From an uncultured Bacteroides sp. (GTDB taxonomy: Bacteria; Bacteroidota; Bacteroidia; Bacteroidales; Bacteroidaceae), in assembly GCA_949285075.1 (NCBI GenBank), contig CASDXF010000001.1, positions 1-64,000 of the forward strand: a stretch of 64,000 nt of DNA, given 5' to 3'. Shown in pieces: positions 44,044 through 53,193 of this stretch. The notes under the pieces were generated by a model. That model was not told the DNA's origin and did not search any database. It saw nothing but the letters and a program-made list of their open reading frames with translations. Position numbers and translations under genes: made by a program. Position 1 is the first letter of the stretch. Every line of letters starts with the position of its first letter.

Positions 44044-44331
44044 ATGAAAAGCGAATACCAGAACTATATCATTCACCGCATCAGGCAACTGCGTGAAGAA
44101 CACGGCTATACGCAAAGCAAAGTCGCCGGGGTCATCGGGATAAGCAACGGACAAATGGGAAATATCGAGAGCTTTAAAACTCCACACAAGTACACGCTCG
44201 CGCATATACAGCAGATATGCAAGGAGTTCAGGTATCCCATCGAACAGCTGTTCCTCGAAGACGAGGATTTCGCAAAAGACAATGACATCATCAGTTTATT
44301 AATAGAAAAGATTGTAAGATATGAGCAATAA
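44044..44331 (+). CDS. XRE-family regulator, likely R-M controller protein
   Basis: A 95-residue single-domain DNA-binding protein. The helix-turn-helix spans about 12-68: IRQLREEHGYTQSKVAGVIG, then ISNGQMGNIESFKT. The short acidic C-terminal tail may aid dimerisation. It overlaps the nuclease start by 11 bases, the arrangement typical of controller genes in type II systems, where the regulator delays nuclease synthesis after entry into a new host. It begins about 15 bases after the palindromic promoter, so its transcript has a very short leader. Autoregulation through the CTCAA-w-TTGA dyads is inferred. Confidence 0.88.
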   Translation: MKSEYQNYIIHRIRQLREEHGYTQSKVAGVIGISNGQMGNIESFKTPHKYTLAHIQQICKEFRYPIEQLFLEDEDFAKDNDIISLLIEKIVRYEQ

Positions 44332-45073
44332 CAACAGAGAACAAATGATTGAACGTTTCCGCCAAGTCAAGGCATTGGGATTCGTCAAAAGCAACAGAAA
44401 AAACAACACCGGGATAGGCAAGACATTCGAGGACTACGTCGGAGTGGTAGAGAACAACGCAGACGCTCCAGACCTGTTCGGCTACGAAATCAAGTCGCAT
44501 AGGGAAGAAGCCGCGTCGTACATCACGCTGTTTACCAAAAGTCCGAACTTCCCGCGCCGGGCCAACGCGTATCTGAAGGATAAGTACGGAATGCCCTATC
44601 CCGACAACGCCGGCCTGAAAAAGCTGCACACGTCAATGTTCGCGTCTAAATACAACACGTTCAACGGGACCTATTCGTTCCGCCTGATTAATGACCGTGA
44701 GAGCGAAGCTATCAGAATCGGGGTTTATGACCTTGCAAGCAAGAAACCGCTTGATTGCTCTGTTGGCTATACCTACGGCTGCTTAGAGAAGGTTCTAAAT
44801 AAAAAGCTAAAGGACCTGTTTTATGTCAGCGCAGAGCGCAAATTTGAGTCGGGAGAAGAGTATTTCTTCTTCAACAAGGCGGAAATCTACTCCAACCCTA
44901 CACTGGACAGATTACTAACCATGATAGATAAGGGACTCATCATGTACGACATTCGCATCGGCAGCTATCGGTCGGGGAAGAACTTCGGCAAACCGCATGA
45001 CCACGGGAGCGGATTCAGAATAATGGAGTCCAACCTACGCCTGCTTTTCGAGACTCGAAGCGAAGTAGAATAA
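44321..45073 (+). CDS. MvaI/BcnI-type type II restriction endonuclease
   Basis: A 250-residue nuclease of the MvaI/BcnI family, monomeric enzymes of the MutH-like fold that cut CCWGG or CCSGG-type sites. The family signature TGIGKTFEDYVGVVENN (30-46) is followed by the metal-binding set D51-L-F-G-Y-E56-I-K58, a D-x4-E-x-K version of PD-(D/E)xK. A second conserved segment, GKPHDHGSGFRI, is near the C-terminus. Length fits the family. It overlaps the XRE gene by 11 bases, so the two are translationally coupled. Exact target cannot be read from sequence. Confidence 0.9.
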   Translation: MSNNNREQMIERFRQVKALGFVKSNRKNNTGIGKTFEDYVGVVENNADAPDLFGYEIKSHREEAASYITLFTKSPNFPRRANAYLKDKYGMPYPDNAGLKKLHTSMFASKYNTFNGTYSFRLINDRESEAIRIGVYDLASKKPLDCSVGYTYGCLEKVLNKKLKDLFYVSAERKFESGEEYFFFNKAEIYSNPTLDRLLTMIDKGLIMYDIRIGSYRSGKNFGKPHDHGSGFRIMESNLRLLFETRSEVE

Positions 45074-45098
45074 CGCAAATGCGCGAAAGTCCGGTTCT

Positions 45099-45998
45099 TC
45101 AGCTTCCCCGCATCCGGTAATCGTTCGGCGTACACCCCTCCATCTTCTTAAACCAACGGCTGAAATGCTGCGGATAGGGGAAGCCCAAATCGTAAGCTAT
45201 CTCGCTGAAGGACTTTGACGTTTCGAGAATACGCTCCTTCGCCACCTCCAACGTCTTCCGCTGAATGTGCCTTAAGGCCGAATCGCCCGTCTCCTTACGC
45301 AACAAATCGCTGAAGTAATTGGCGGAAAGACAAAGGCGGTCGGCGCAATAGCGTACGGTGAGCATACCGTCCTCGGCCGACTTCCCCGAACGGTAATAAT
45401 CGTCCAGCAAAGCCTCGAAGCGGGCGAGAATGTCGCTGTTCACGCTTTTACGACTGACAAACTGGCGGTCGTAAAAGCGGACGCAGTAGTCAAGCAGCAA
45501 CTTGAGGTGGTCGACTATCAGCGACCGGCTGTGCTTGTCGGCGGGACAGCGCAGCTCCTCGCGTATCCTCACCATACAGTCTACCACGGCCTGCCGCTCC
45601 AGAGCGGAGAGGTGCAGCGCCTCGTTTGCGTTATAAGAGAAGTAGGTGTAGTCTCCTATTGTCTTCGCCAGAGCCGTGCCTCGCAGCAAGTCGGGATGAA
45701 ACGTCAACGCCCATCCTCCGGGCTGATGCAGCTCGCCGTCATCTTCCGACCCCATCATCTGTCCCGGAGCGAGGAACAGCATAGCCCCCTGCCGGTAGTC
45801 ATAGACACTTCGTCCGTACTTCAGCGAACCACAGTCGGTATCCTTTACAAGAATGGCGTACACGTTATACAGCTTACGGCAAAAGCGTAACGGCTTCGCC
45901 CGGACGCCCTCGACGACACTGACCTGAGGGTGCGGCGTATCCACCCCGAAATAATCGTTGTATTGCCGCACGGTATCGATTCTCATGATTCCGTCCAT
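45099..45998 (-). CDS. AraC-family transcriptional regulator
   Basis: A 299-residue regulator with an N-terminal cupin-like sensing domain (about 20-180) and two C-terminal AraC helix-turn-helix motifs: MLTVRYCADRLCLSANYFSD (about 212-231) and SKSFSEIAYDLGFPYPQHFS followed by RWFKKMEG (about 262-289), both well conserved. It is convergent with the nuclease gene and divergent from the aldo/keto reductase-hydrolase pair across a 773-bp gap, which may be its target, as often seen for AraC regulators beside reductase genes. An alternative ATG four codons in is possible. Inducer unknown. Confidence 0.9.
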   Translation of the reverse strand: MDGIMRIDTVRQYNDYFGVDTPHPQVSVVEGVRAKPLRFCRKLYNVYAILVKDTDCGSLKYGRSVYDYRQGAMLFLAPGQMMGSEDDGELHQPGGWALTFHPDLLRGTALAKTIGDYTYFSYNANEALHLSALERQAVVDCMVRIREELRCPADKHSRSLIVDHLKLLLDYCVRFYDRQFVSRKSVNSDILARFEALLDDYYRSGKSAEDGMLTVRYCADRLCLSANYFSDLLRKETGDSALRHIQRKTLEVAKERILETSKSFSEIAYDLGFPYPQHFSRWFKKMEGCTPNDYRMRGS

Positions 45999-46071
45999 AG
46001 AACTTTCCTGTTAGTTTCTGCGAAGATAAAGGTTTTCCGGGAAAAGGGCAAAAGCAGAACGGACGGAACGG

Positions 46072-46182
46072 CATCTTAAAAATCGGCCATGATGAAAAAC
46101 GGGACATTTTATGCGCTCAGAAACGCGATAATTCCGGCTGAAGTACGGCTCGGACGAAAAGAACGCGGCCTTGAGGCGTTTG
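46072..46182 (-). repeat. 72-bp hairpin element, decayed copy 3, with trailing motif
   Basis: Read on the minus strand, ACGCCTCAAGGCCGCG (46177 down) leads through GAACGCGG/CGTCCGAGCCGTAC to CCGGAATTATCGCG (46135-46122), matching copies 1 and 2. The far inverted arm is mostly lost. As in copy 1 it is followed by two T-rich blocks, ending ATGGCCGATTTTTAAGAT (46090-46073). Confidence 0.5.
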
Positions 46183-46261
46183 CGAAATTCAGCGTGTCAG
46201 CGAACAGTCCTCATGAGCGTCTTTTTGCCTCATACTTCACGCGATTCATTTCATTTCGGTT

Positions 46262-46612
46262 AAGAAAAATCATTTTACGCACGATATAGACACTTTCCTC
46301 CGCTTCGGGATTTCTCGCCAATTAGAAGCAAAAACGGGCGAAATCGTCCCCGAAAACGAGGGAAAGCCGCTCCCCGCTTGCAGGATAGAGCAACGGCTCG
46401 CGAGAAACAGGGCAGCGGCTCATGAGCGACAGGGCCACGGCTCGGACGAAAAAAGGCTTTCCCGCAGCTTCCTAAAGGCTTCCGCAATGCATAATTATAC
46501 GGTTTCTTGCATAAAACGGCGGACTTTATGCACTTTTTATGCAGTCCGTCCACCAAACGGAAGGCTTTTAGCGAAAAGTTTTCGGGACGGAATCTTAAAA
46601 ATGGAACATTTC
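46262..46612 (-). repeat. Composite intergenic repeat, copy 3 (inverted)
   Basis: On the minus strand: AATGTTCCATTTTTAAGATT (46610-46591), GCATAAA words, the 22-bp array (46453-46366), then a tail with GTTTTCGGGGACGATTTCGCC, GCTTCTAATTGG and CCGAAGCGGAGG. The tail end is also found beside the array at 54242 (GAAATTCCGAAGCGGAGG near 54408). Motif-to-array distance is about 159 bp, close to 156 and 168 in copies 1 and 2. Confidence 0.6.
46366..46453. repeat. 22-bp tandem palindromic array, CTCGCGAG type (locus 5)
   Basis: Units at 46388, 46410 and 46432 with linkers GAGC, GGGC, GGGC, plus a partial unit from 46366. Cores are CTCGCGAG, CTCATGAG (a paired change that keeps the palindrome) and a decayed CTCGGACG. 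Confidence 0.75.
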
Positions 46613-46733
46613 GCGGCGGAATTGACGCAGACGGTCCACCCTTTTCGGAAGAGCCCGCCCCGAGACTCCACCCACCGATGAAATTGGTCTGCTTATCCGT
46701 GAAAGTGATACAAGCGGCATGGAACCGGTCGCC

Positions 46734-46741
46734 TATCTTTG
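46734..46741 (+). promoter_or_regulatory. -7 promoter box for the aldo/keto reductase operon
   Basis: TATCTTTG fits TAnnTTTG and lies 31 bases before ATG 46772, giving a leader of about 24 bases. No matching -33 element, which would be consistent with need for an activator such as the divergent AraC protein. Confidence 0.45.
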
Positions 46742-46771
46742 CCTTCCGGAAAACATTAACCACAGCATCAG

Positions 46772-47929
<1,158 letters not shown>

Positions 47930-48952
47930 ATGAAAAGGCTTATCACTCTTATCGGACTCGCGCTCTGGCTCACGGCGTGCTCGGACAGCAAAACACTGCG
48001 GATAGCCGAGCAAGGCAGCTTCGCCATAGGTGGCACGGTGCTCACCGACTCGCTCGGACATACCTATCACGGCGACCACGCCTACGTGTTCTACCAAAAG
48101 CCCGCCGACGCGCGACGGTACCCCTTAGTATTCGCCCACGGCGTGGGCCAGTTCTCGAAGACATGGGAGACGACTCCCGACGGCCGCGAGGGCTTTCAGA
48201 ACATCTTCCTGCGCCGTGGCTTTCCCGTCTATCTCGTAGACCAACCTCGACGGGGCGGAGCGGGACGAGGCACGGAAAGCGTCACCCTGACACCCGCCTT
48301 CGACGAGGAGATATGGTTCAACCGCTTCCGCATAGGTGTATGGCCCGACTATTTCGAGGGAGTACAATTCAGCCACGACCCGGAAACGCTCAACCAATAT
48401 TTCCGACAGATGACTCCCACAATCGGCACGATAGACTTCAACGTGTTCTCGGACGCTTACGCCGCCCTGTTCGACAAAATCGGCCCGGCCATATTCGTCA
48501 CCCATTCGCAAGGCGGTCCCGTGGGTTGGCAGACGTTGCTTAAGACAAGAAACATTCGAGCCATCGTCTCTTATGAACCCGGAGGAGGTATCCCCTTCCC
48601 CGAAGGACAAGTGCCGGAAGAAGGCAAGGTGTTGACTCTCTCTGGAAAGGCAGAAGGAATCGAAGTGCCGACAGAGGTTTTTATGGAGTACACCCGCATA
48701 CCGATTATCGTCTATTACGGCGACAATCTGCCCGAGACCGACAAGCATCCCGAGATGTACGAGTGGACGCGCCGACTGCGCCTGATGCGCCGATGGGCGG
48801 AAATGCTGAATGAACGGGGCGGAGACGTGACAGTCGTCCATCTGCCCGAAGTAGGCTTGAAAGGAAACACACACTTCCCCATGTCGGACTTGAACAATGT
48901 AGAAGTGGCAGACCTGCTTTCCGAATGGTTACAAAAGAAGGGGTTAGACTGA
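47930..48952 (+). CDS. Alpha/beta-hydrolase-fold lipoprotein
   Basis: A 340-residue exported lipoprotein (lipobox LTAC, C17). Alpha/beta hydrolase features: oxyanion region PLVFAHGVGQ (about 65-74), nucleophile S193 in THSQGGP, a candidate acid in the C-terminal third (YYGDNLPE region), and catalytic histidine in GNTHFPMSD (about 315). It could be an esterase or lipase-like enzyme acting in the envelope. It starts one base after the reductase stop codon (zero spacing), so the pair is co-translated and may act on one compound. Confidence 0.82.
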   Translation: MKRLITLIGLALWLTACSDSKTLRIAEQGSFAIGGTVLTDSLGHTYHGDHAYVFYQKPADARRYPLVFAHGVGQFSKTWETTPDGREGFQNIFLRRGFPVYLVDQPRRGGAGRGTESVTLTPAFDEEIWFNRFRIGVWPDYFEGVQFSHDPETLNQYFRQMTPTIGTIDFNVFSDAYAALFDKIGPAIFVTHSQGGPVGWQTLLKTRNIRAIVSYEPGGGIPFPEGQVPEEGKVLTLSGKAEGIEVPTEVFMEYTRIPIIVYYGDNLPETDKHPEMYEWTRRLRLMRRWAEMLNERGGDVTVVHLPEVGLKGNTHFPMSDLNNVEVADLLSEWLQKKGLD

Positions 48953-48966
48953 ATCTAGCCCCTTCT
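48936..48966. terminator. Bidirectional terminator between hydrolase and rnr
   Basis: Arms AGAAGGGGTTAGA (48936-48948) and TCTAGCCCCTTCT (48954-48966) form a 13-bp stem with one G-U and a 5-base loop; the hydrolase stop codon lies inside the hairpin. Minus-strand reading ends in CTTCTTTTG, plus-strand in CGTTCCTCTTTT, so it probably serves both convergent genes. Confidence 0.65.
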
Positions 48967-48988
48967 CGTTCCTCTTTTAAGCTTAAAA

Positions 48989-51139
48989 TTAAACCAATGC
49001 GAAGTCCAACTGCTTCTTCTCCAGATTCGCGCGAGCCACACGGACGGTTATCGCGTCGCCCAAGCTATACATGCGCTTTTTGCGCCGTCCGCGGAGACAG
49101 TAGTTCTTCTCGTCGAACTCGTAATAATCGTCGTCCAAGTCGCGCAGCGGAATCATGCCCTCGCACTTGTTCTCGTTCAGCTCGACGTAAAGCCCCCACT
49201 CCGTCACGCCGGAGATAACGCCGTCGTACACCTGACCGAGATGCTCGCTCATGAACTCCACCTGCTTATACTTGATGGAGGCGCGCTCGGCGTTCGCCGC
49301 TATCTGCTCCATTTCCGAGCTGTGCTTGCACAAAGCTTCGTACTTGGTCTCAGACACCGTACGTCCTCCGGACAGATACTTCGTGAGCAACCGATGCACC
49401 ATCATGTCGGGAAAACGGCGGATAGGAGAAGTAAAGTGTGTATAGTAGTCGAAAGCCAATCCATAGTGGCCTACATTATGGGTGGAGTAGTGCGCCTTCT
49501 GCATGGCTCTGATGGAGACCGTCTCTATCAGGTTCGCTTCCTTCTTGCCCTGCACCTCGCTCAACAGTCGGTTGATGGACTTCGAGATGTCCGTCTTCGT
49601 GCCTTCGGTTCGTACCTTATAGCCAAAGCGTGCGATGAACTGTGACAAGTTCTCCAACTTCTCCGGGTCTGGCAAGTCATGCACGCGGTAAGGGAACACT
49701 TTCGCTTTCCGGTTCTTGGGCACTTTCCCAATCCGCTCGGCCACGGTGCGGTTGGCGAGCAGCATAAACTCCTCCACCAACTTGTTGGCATCCTTCGACT
49801 CCTTGAAGTAGACGCTAATGGGCTTGCCCTTCTCGTCAATTTCAAACTTCACCTCGTAGCGGTCGAAGTTGATGGCTCCCGCCGCAAAGCGCATTTCCCG
49901 CAGCGCCTTAGCGATGGTGTCTAAGGTTAATATCTCCTCCTTGAAGTCTCCCTCCCGGGTCTCAATCACCTGCTGCGCCTCCTCGTAAGTAAAGCGGCGG
50001 TCGGACTTAATCACCGTGTGTACGATGCGCGAGTCCTTCACTTCTCCCTTCTCGGTAATGTTAAAGATGACGGAGAAAGCCAGTTTCTCCTCGTCAGGAC
50101 GGAGCGAACAGATGAAGTTACACAGCCGTTCGGGCAGCATCGGGATGGTGCGGTCTACCAGATAGACCGATGTCGCTCTCTTCTCCGCCTCCTTGTCGAT
50201 GACGGTTCCCTCCTTCACGTAATGCGTCACGTCGGCGATGTGCACTCCGACCTCCCACAGTCCATCTCCCAACGGACGGATGGAAAGCGCATCGTCAAAG
50301 TCCTTCGCGTCCTTCGGATCGATAGTGAAAGTCGTTACTTGGCGGAAGTCCTCCCGCTTCGCTATCTCCTCCGAGGTAATCTCGGCGGGAATCTTGTCCG
50401 CCACGGTCTCCACCGCCTTCGGATAGGTATAGGGCAGCCCGAACTCGGCGAGTATGGCGTGCATCTCCGTCGTGTTGTCTCCCGACCGTCCCAGAATGTC
50501 TATCACCTGCCCGATGGGGTTCTTCGCCCTGTCCGGCCACTCGATGACCTTGACCACCGCCTTGTCACCCGTTTTTCCGCCCTTCAGCCTCTCTTTCGGG
50601 ATGAAAATGTCGTTGGCCAACGTGCGGTTCTCCGTCACAAGGAAAGCGTAAGACTTCACAATCTGAAGCGTGCCCACGAAAGTATCGTTGGCCCGTTCCA
50701 AAATCTCGACGACCTCTCCCTCCGCCTCATGGTTCTTCCGCTTGGCATAGAACATGATTTTCACCCTGTCATTGTTCATCGCGTGCGCCGAGTTACGTTC
50801 AGCCACGAATATAGGCTCTCCCCCATCATCGGGAATAAACGAGTTCTTTCCGTTGCTTTTCCGTTGGAACGTTCCCGTCATCTCCGTACCGTGATAATTC
50901 AACTGGAACTTTCCTTTCTCGGTTTCCTTGAGGTAGTCATCCTCCTGCAAGTCGTGCAAGATGTCGATACATAGCATCTTCAACGGATGCGTATTCAGCC
51001 CCAATTCCGAAAAGATGTATTTCATACTGAATGCGGCGTTAGGATTGGCTTGGAAAAACTCAATCAATAGCGCAGCCAGCTGTTTCTTTTTCATTCGCTT
51101 ACCGGCCTTCTTTTCTTTCTTCTCTTTCTTTTTAGCCAT
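48989..51139 (-). CDS. rnr: Ribonuclease R
   Basis: A 716-residue 3'-5' exoribonuclease of the RNase II/R (RNB) family, which degrades structured RNA. It has a very Lys-rich N-terminus (1-20), a winged-helix-like region (about 20-80), cold-shock domains (about 85-230), and the RNB catalytic core with the aspartate cluster DPKDAKDFDDALS (about 270-285) and FTSPIRRFPDMMVHR near 590. A C-terminal S1 domain follows (GVISGVTEWGLYVELNENKCEG). An 8-bp inverted repeat GAAACGTC/GACGTTTC lies 30-60 bp upstream of the start (51170-51201) and could fold in the leader. Terminator shared with the convergent hydrolase gene. Confidence 0.95.
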   Translation of the reverse strand: MAKKKEKKEKKAGKRMKKKQLAALLIEFFQANPNAAFSMKYIFSELGLNTHPLKMLCIDILHDLQEDDYLKETEKGKFQLNYHGTEMTGTFQRKSNGKNSFIPDDGGEPIFVAERNSAHAMNNDRVKIMFYAKRKNHEAEGEVVEILERANDTFVGTLQIVKSYAFLVTENRTLANDIFIPKERLKGGKTGDKAVVKVIEWPDRAKNPIGQVIDILGRSGDNTTEMHAILAEFGLPYTYPKAVETVADKIPAEITSEEIAKREDFRQVTTFTIDPKDAKDFDDALSIRPLGDGLWEVGVHIADVTHYVKEGTVIDKEAEKRATSVYLVDRTIPMLPERLCNFICSLRPDEEKLAFSVIFNITEKGEVKDSRIVHTVIKSDRRFTYEEAQQVIETREGDFKEEILTLDTIAKALREMRFAAGAINFDRYEVKFEIDEKGKPISVYFKESKDANKLVEEFMLLANRTVAERIGKVPKNRKAKVFPYRVHDLPDPEKLENLSQFIARFGYKVRTEGTKTDISKSINRLLSEVQGKKEANLIETVSIRAMQKAHYSTHNVGHYGLAFDYYTHFTSPIRRFPDMMVHRLLTKYLSGGRTVSETKYEALCKHSSEMEQIAANAERASIKYKQVEFMSEHLGQVYDGVISGVTEWGLYVELNENKCEGMIPLRDLDDDYYEFDEKNYCLRGRRKKRMYSLGDAITVRVARANLEKKQLDFALV

Positions 51140-51248
51140 AATCAGATATACTTTAATTTGATATTACAGGAAACGTCCTACAAGCGAGCCTAAGACGTTT
51201 CATAGGACAAAGTAAGCGATTAAAAGTCAATAATTCAAGATTTTCACG

Positions 51249-51256
51249 TACATTTG
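51249..51256 (+). promoter_or_regulatory. -7 promoter box for the CDF operon
   Basis: TACATTTG fits TAnnTTTG and lies 28 bases before ATG 51284, giving a leader of about 20 bases. No TTTG at the -33 position. Confidence 0.45.
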
Positions 51257-51283
51257 CCCCAATTCTTAGCAGTTTCGTAACAA

Positions 51284-52186
51284 ATGGAAAAGAATGAAAT
51301 GTCCCGCAAGGGAGAAATATATAGGGTAACAGTCATAGGCAGCATCGTGAATTTCTTGCTGTTACTGTTCAAATTCGCGGCGGGATTCGCCGGACACAGC
51401 GCAGCCATGATAGCGGATGCGGTTCACTCCCTCTCCGATTTCGCGACGGACATTGTAGTTATCGTGTGCGTGCGCATCTCCAACAAACCGGAAGACAAGG
51501 AGCACGACTTCGGACACGGGAAGTACGAGACGATGGCCACGGCCATCATCGGCTTACTGCTAATGTTCGTCGGATTCGGCATCCTGTGGCAAGGCGCATC
51601 TTCCATCGGGGCCTTCTTCCGTGGGGAACCGCTTGAAGAGCCGGGCATGGTAGCCCTAATCGCCGCTCTCCTCTCCATCGTATCGAAAGAGGCTCTTTAC
51701 CGATATACCATCAGCAAAGGAAGGAAACTGAACTCGCAGGCCGTAGTAGCCAACGCTTGGCATCATCGTAGCGACGCGCTTTCCTCCATCGGGACGGCCA
51801 TAGGTATCGGAGGCGCTATCCTGTTGGGCAAAGACTGGAGAGTACTCGACCCCATAGCCGCCGTCGTGGTCAGCCTGCTCATCATTAAGGTATCCATTCA
51901 ACTGCTGATACCCTGCGTGGAGGAACTGTTGGAAAAATCGCTGCCCGAAGAAACGGAACGGGAAATAGAGCAAGCCGTACTCTCCTTTCCGGGAGTAAGC
52001 GAGCCGCATCATCTGCGCACGCGCCGCATAGGGAGCTACTACGCCATCGAGATGCACGTGCGAATGAACGGAGACATCACCCTGAGGGAATCGCACAACA
52101 CGGCCACCGCCATCGAGCACAAGCTGAAAGAGATGTTCGGAGCGGGAACACTAATCATTATTCACGTAGAACCGGAAAAGCGATAA
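51284..52186 (+). CDS. Cation diffusion facilitator (metal efflux) transporter
   Basis: A 300-residue inner-membrane protein with about six membrane helices in the first 215 residues and a cytoplasmic C-terminal domain. The metal site is visible as D45-A-V-H-S-L-S-D52 in helix 2 and a matching H-H-R-S-D motif in helix 5, the pattern of Zn/Fe/Mn-exporting CDF antiporters. The C-terminal domain ends with IEMHVRMNGDITLRESHN and HVEPE, likely metal-sensing. ATG 51284 is used; a Met five codons in is an alternative. Its stop codon shares one base with the next ATG, so it heads a three-gene unit with an SDR enzyme and a PAP2 protein. Confidence 0.93.
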   Translation: MEKNEMSRKGEIYRVTVIGSIVNFLLLLFKFAAGFAGHSAAMIADAVHSLSDFATDIVVIVCVRISNKPEDKEHDFGHGKYETMATAIIGLLLMFVGFGILWQGASSIGAFFRGEPLEEPGMVALIAALLSIVSKEALYRYTISKGRKLNSQAVVANAWHHRSDALSSIGTAIGIGGAILLGKDWRVLDPIAAVVVSLLIIKVSIQLLIPCVEELLEKSLPEETEREIEQAVLSFPGVSEPHHLRTRRIGSYYAIEMHVRMNGDITLRESHNTATAIEHKLKEMFGAGTLIIIHVEPEKR

Positions 52187-53193
52187 TGGAACGTATTCTT
52201 ATCACAGGAGCAAGCGGATTCATAGGCAGCTTTCTCGTAGAGGAGGCGCTAAACAAAGGTTACGAAGTGTGGGCGGGCATACGCTCCACCAGCAGCAGAC
52301 GATATCTAAGCGCGGAGGGAATCCACTTCTTGGAACTGGACTTCTCGCAGCCTGACAAGCTGCGAGCGCAACTGTCGGAATGGAAAAGCCGGGCAGAACG
52401 GTTCGACTACATCGTTCACTGCGCCGGAGTAACCAAATGTCCCGAACCGAAGACGTTTGACGAGGTAAATTACATACAGACAAAACGCTTTATCGACACG
52501 CTGAGGGAACTTGGCATGGTTCCCCGGCAGTTCGCTCACGTCAGCACGCTCAGCGTGTTCGGCCCGGCGCACGAGGACGACTACGCTCCTATCCGGGAGG
52601 ACGACCATCCGGTGCCCAACACGGCTTACGGGCGAAGCAAGCTGAAGGCGGAACGATACATTCAGGGACTGCCCGATTTTCCCTACGTCATTTACCGCCC
52701 CACGGGAGTGTACGGCCCGCGGGAGACGGACTATTACCTGATGGCGAAGTCCATCAAGAGTCATCTCGACCTCGCGGCGGGATTCAAGCGTCAGGACCTG
52801 ACCTTCGTCTACGTCAAGGACGTAGTGCAGGCCATCTTCCTCGGCATCGCGCGAGGCGTGACCCGGCGGGCCTATTTCCTGTCCGACGGAAAGGTGTACA
52901 GCAGCCGCGCCTTCTCCGACCTCATCCAGAAGGAGCTTGGCGTGAGGGGCGTGCTCCACGTAAAGTGTCCGCTAGCCGTGCTGAAAAGCATATCCGCCGC
53001 GGCGCAGTTCATGGCCTCTCTCTCCGGAAAGGGAAGCACGCTGAACTTGGACAAGTATAACATCATGAAACAACGCAACTGGAGGTGCGACATCACCCCC
53101 GCGGAACGTGAACTGGGCTATCGTCCGGAGTACGACTTGGAGCGGGGCGTGCGCGAAGCCGTGGCGTGGTATAAGAAGGAAGGATGGCTCTAA
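52186..53193 (+). CDS. Extended SDR: NAD(P)-dependent epimerase/dehydratase
   Basis: A 335-residue extended short-chain dehydrogenase. The Rossmann glycine motif G8-A-S-G11-F-I-G14 and the catalytic Y148-x3-K152 with S120-T121 are intact. The N-terminal part resembles 3-beta-hydroxysteroid-dehydrogenase-like and dihydroflavonol-reductase-like members. Bacteroides uses an enzyme of this broad class to reduce 3-ketosphinganine in sphingolipid synthesis. The adjoining PAP2 protein makes a lipid role worth testing, but sugar-nucleotide or other substrates are equally possible. It overlaps the CDF stop by one base and the PAP2 start by 10 bases, so the three are translationally coupled. Confidence 0.88.
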   Translation: MERILITGASGFIGSFLVEEALNKGYEVWAGIRSTSSRRYLSAEGIHFLELDFSQPDKLRAQLSEWKSRAERFDYIVHCAGVTKCPEPKTFDEVNYIQTKRFIDTLRELGMVPRQFAHVSTLSVFGPAHEDDYAPIREDDHPVPNTAYGRSKLKAERYIQGLPDFPYVIYRPTGVYGPRETDYYLMAKSIKSHLDLAAGFKRQDLTFVYVKDVVQAIFLGIARGVTRRAYFLSDGKVYSSRAFSDLIQKELGVRGVLHVKCPLAVLKSISAAAQFMASLSGKGSTLNLDKYNIMKQRNWRCDITPAERELGYRPEYDLERGVREAVAWYKKEGWL

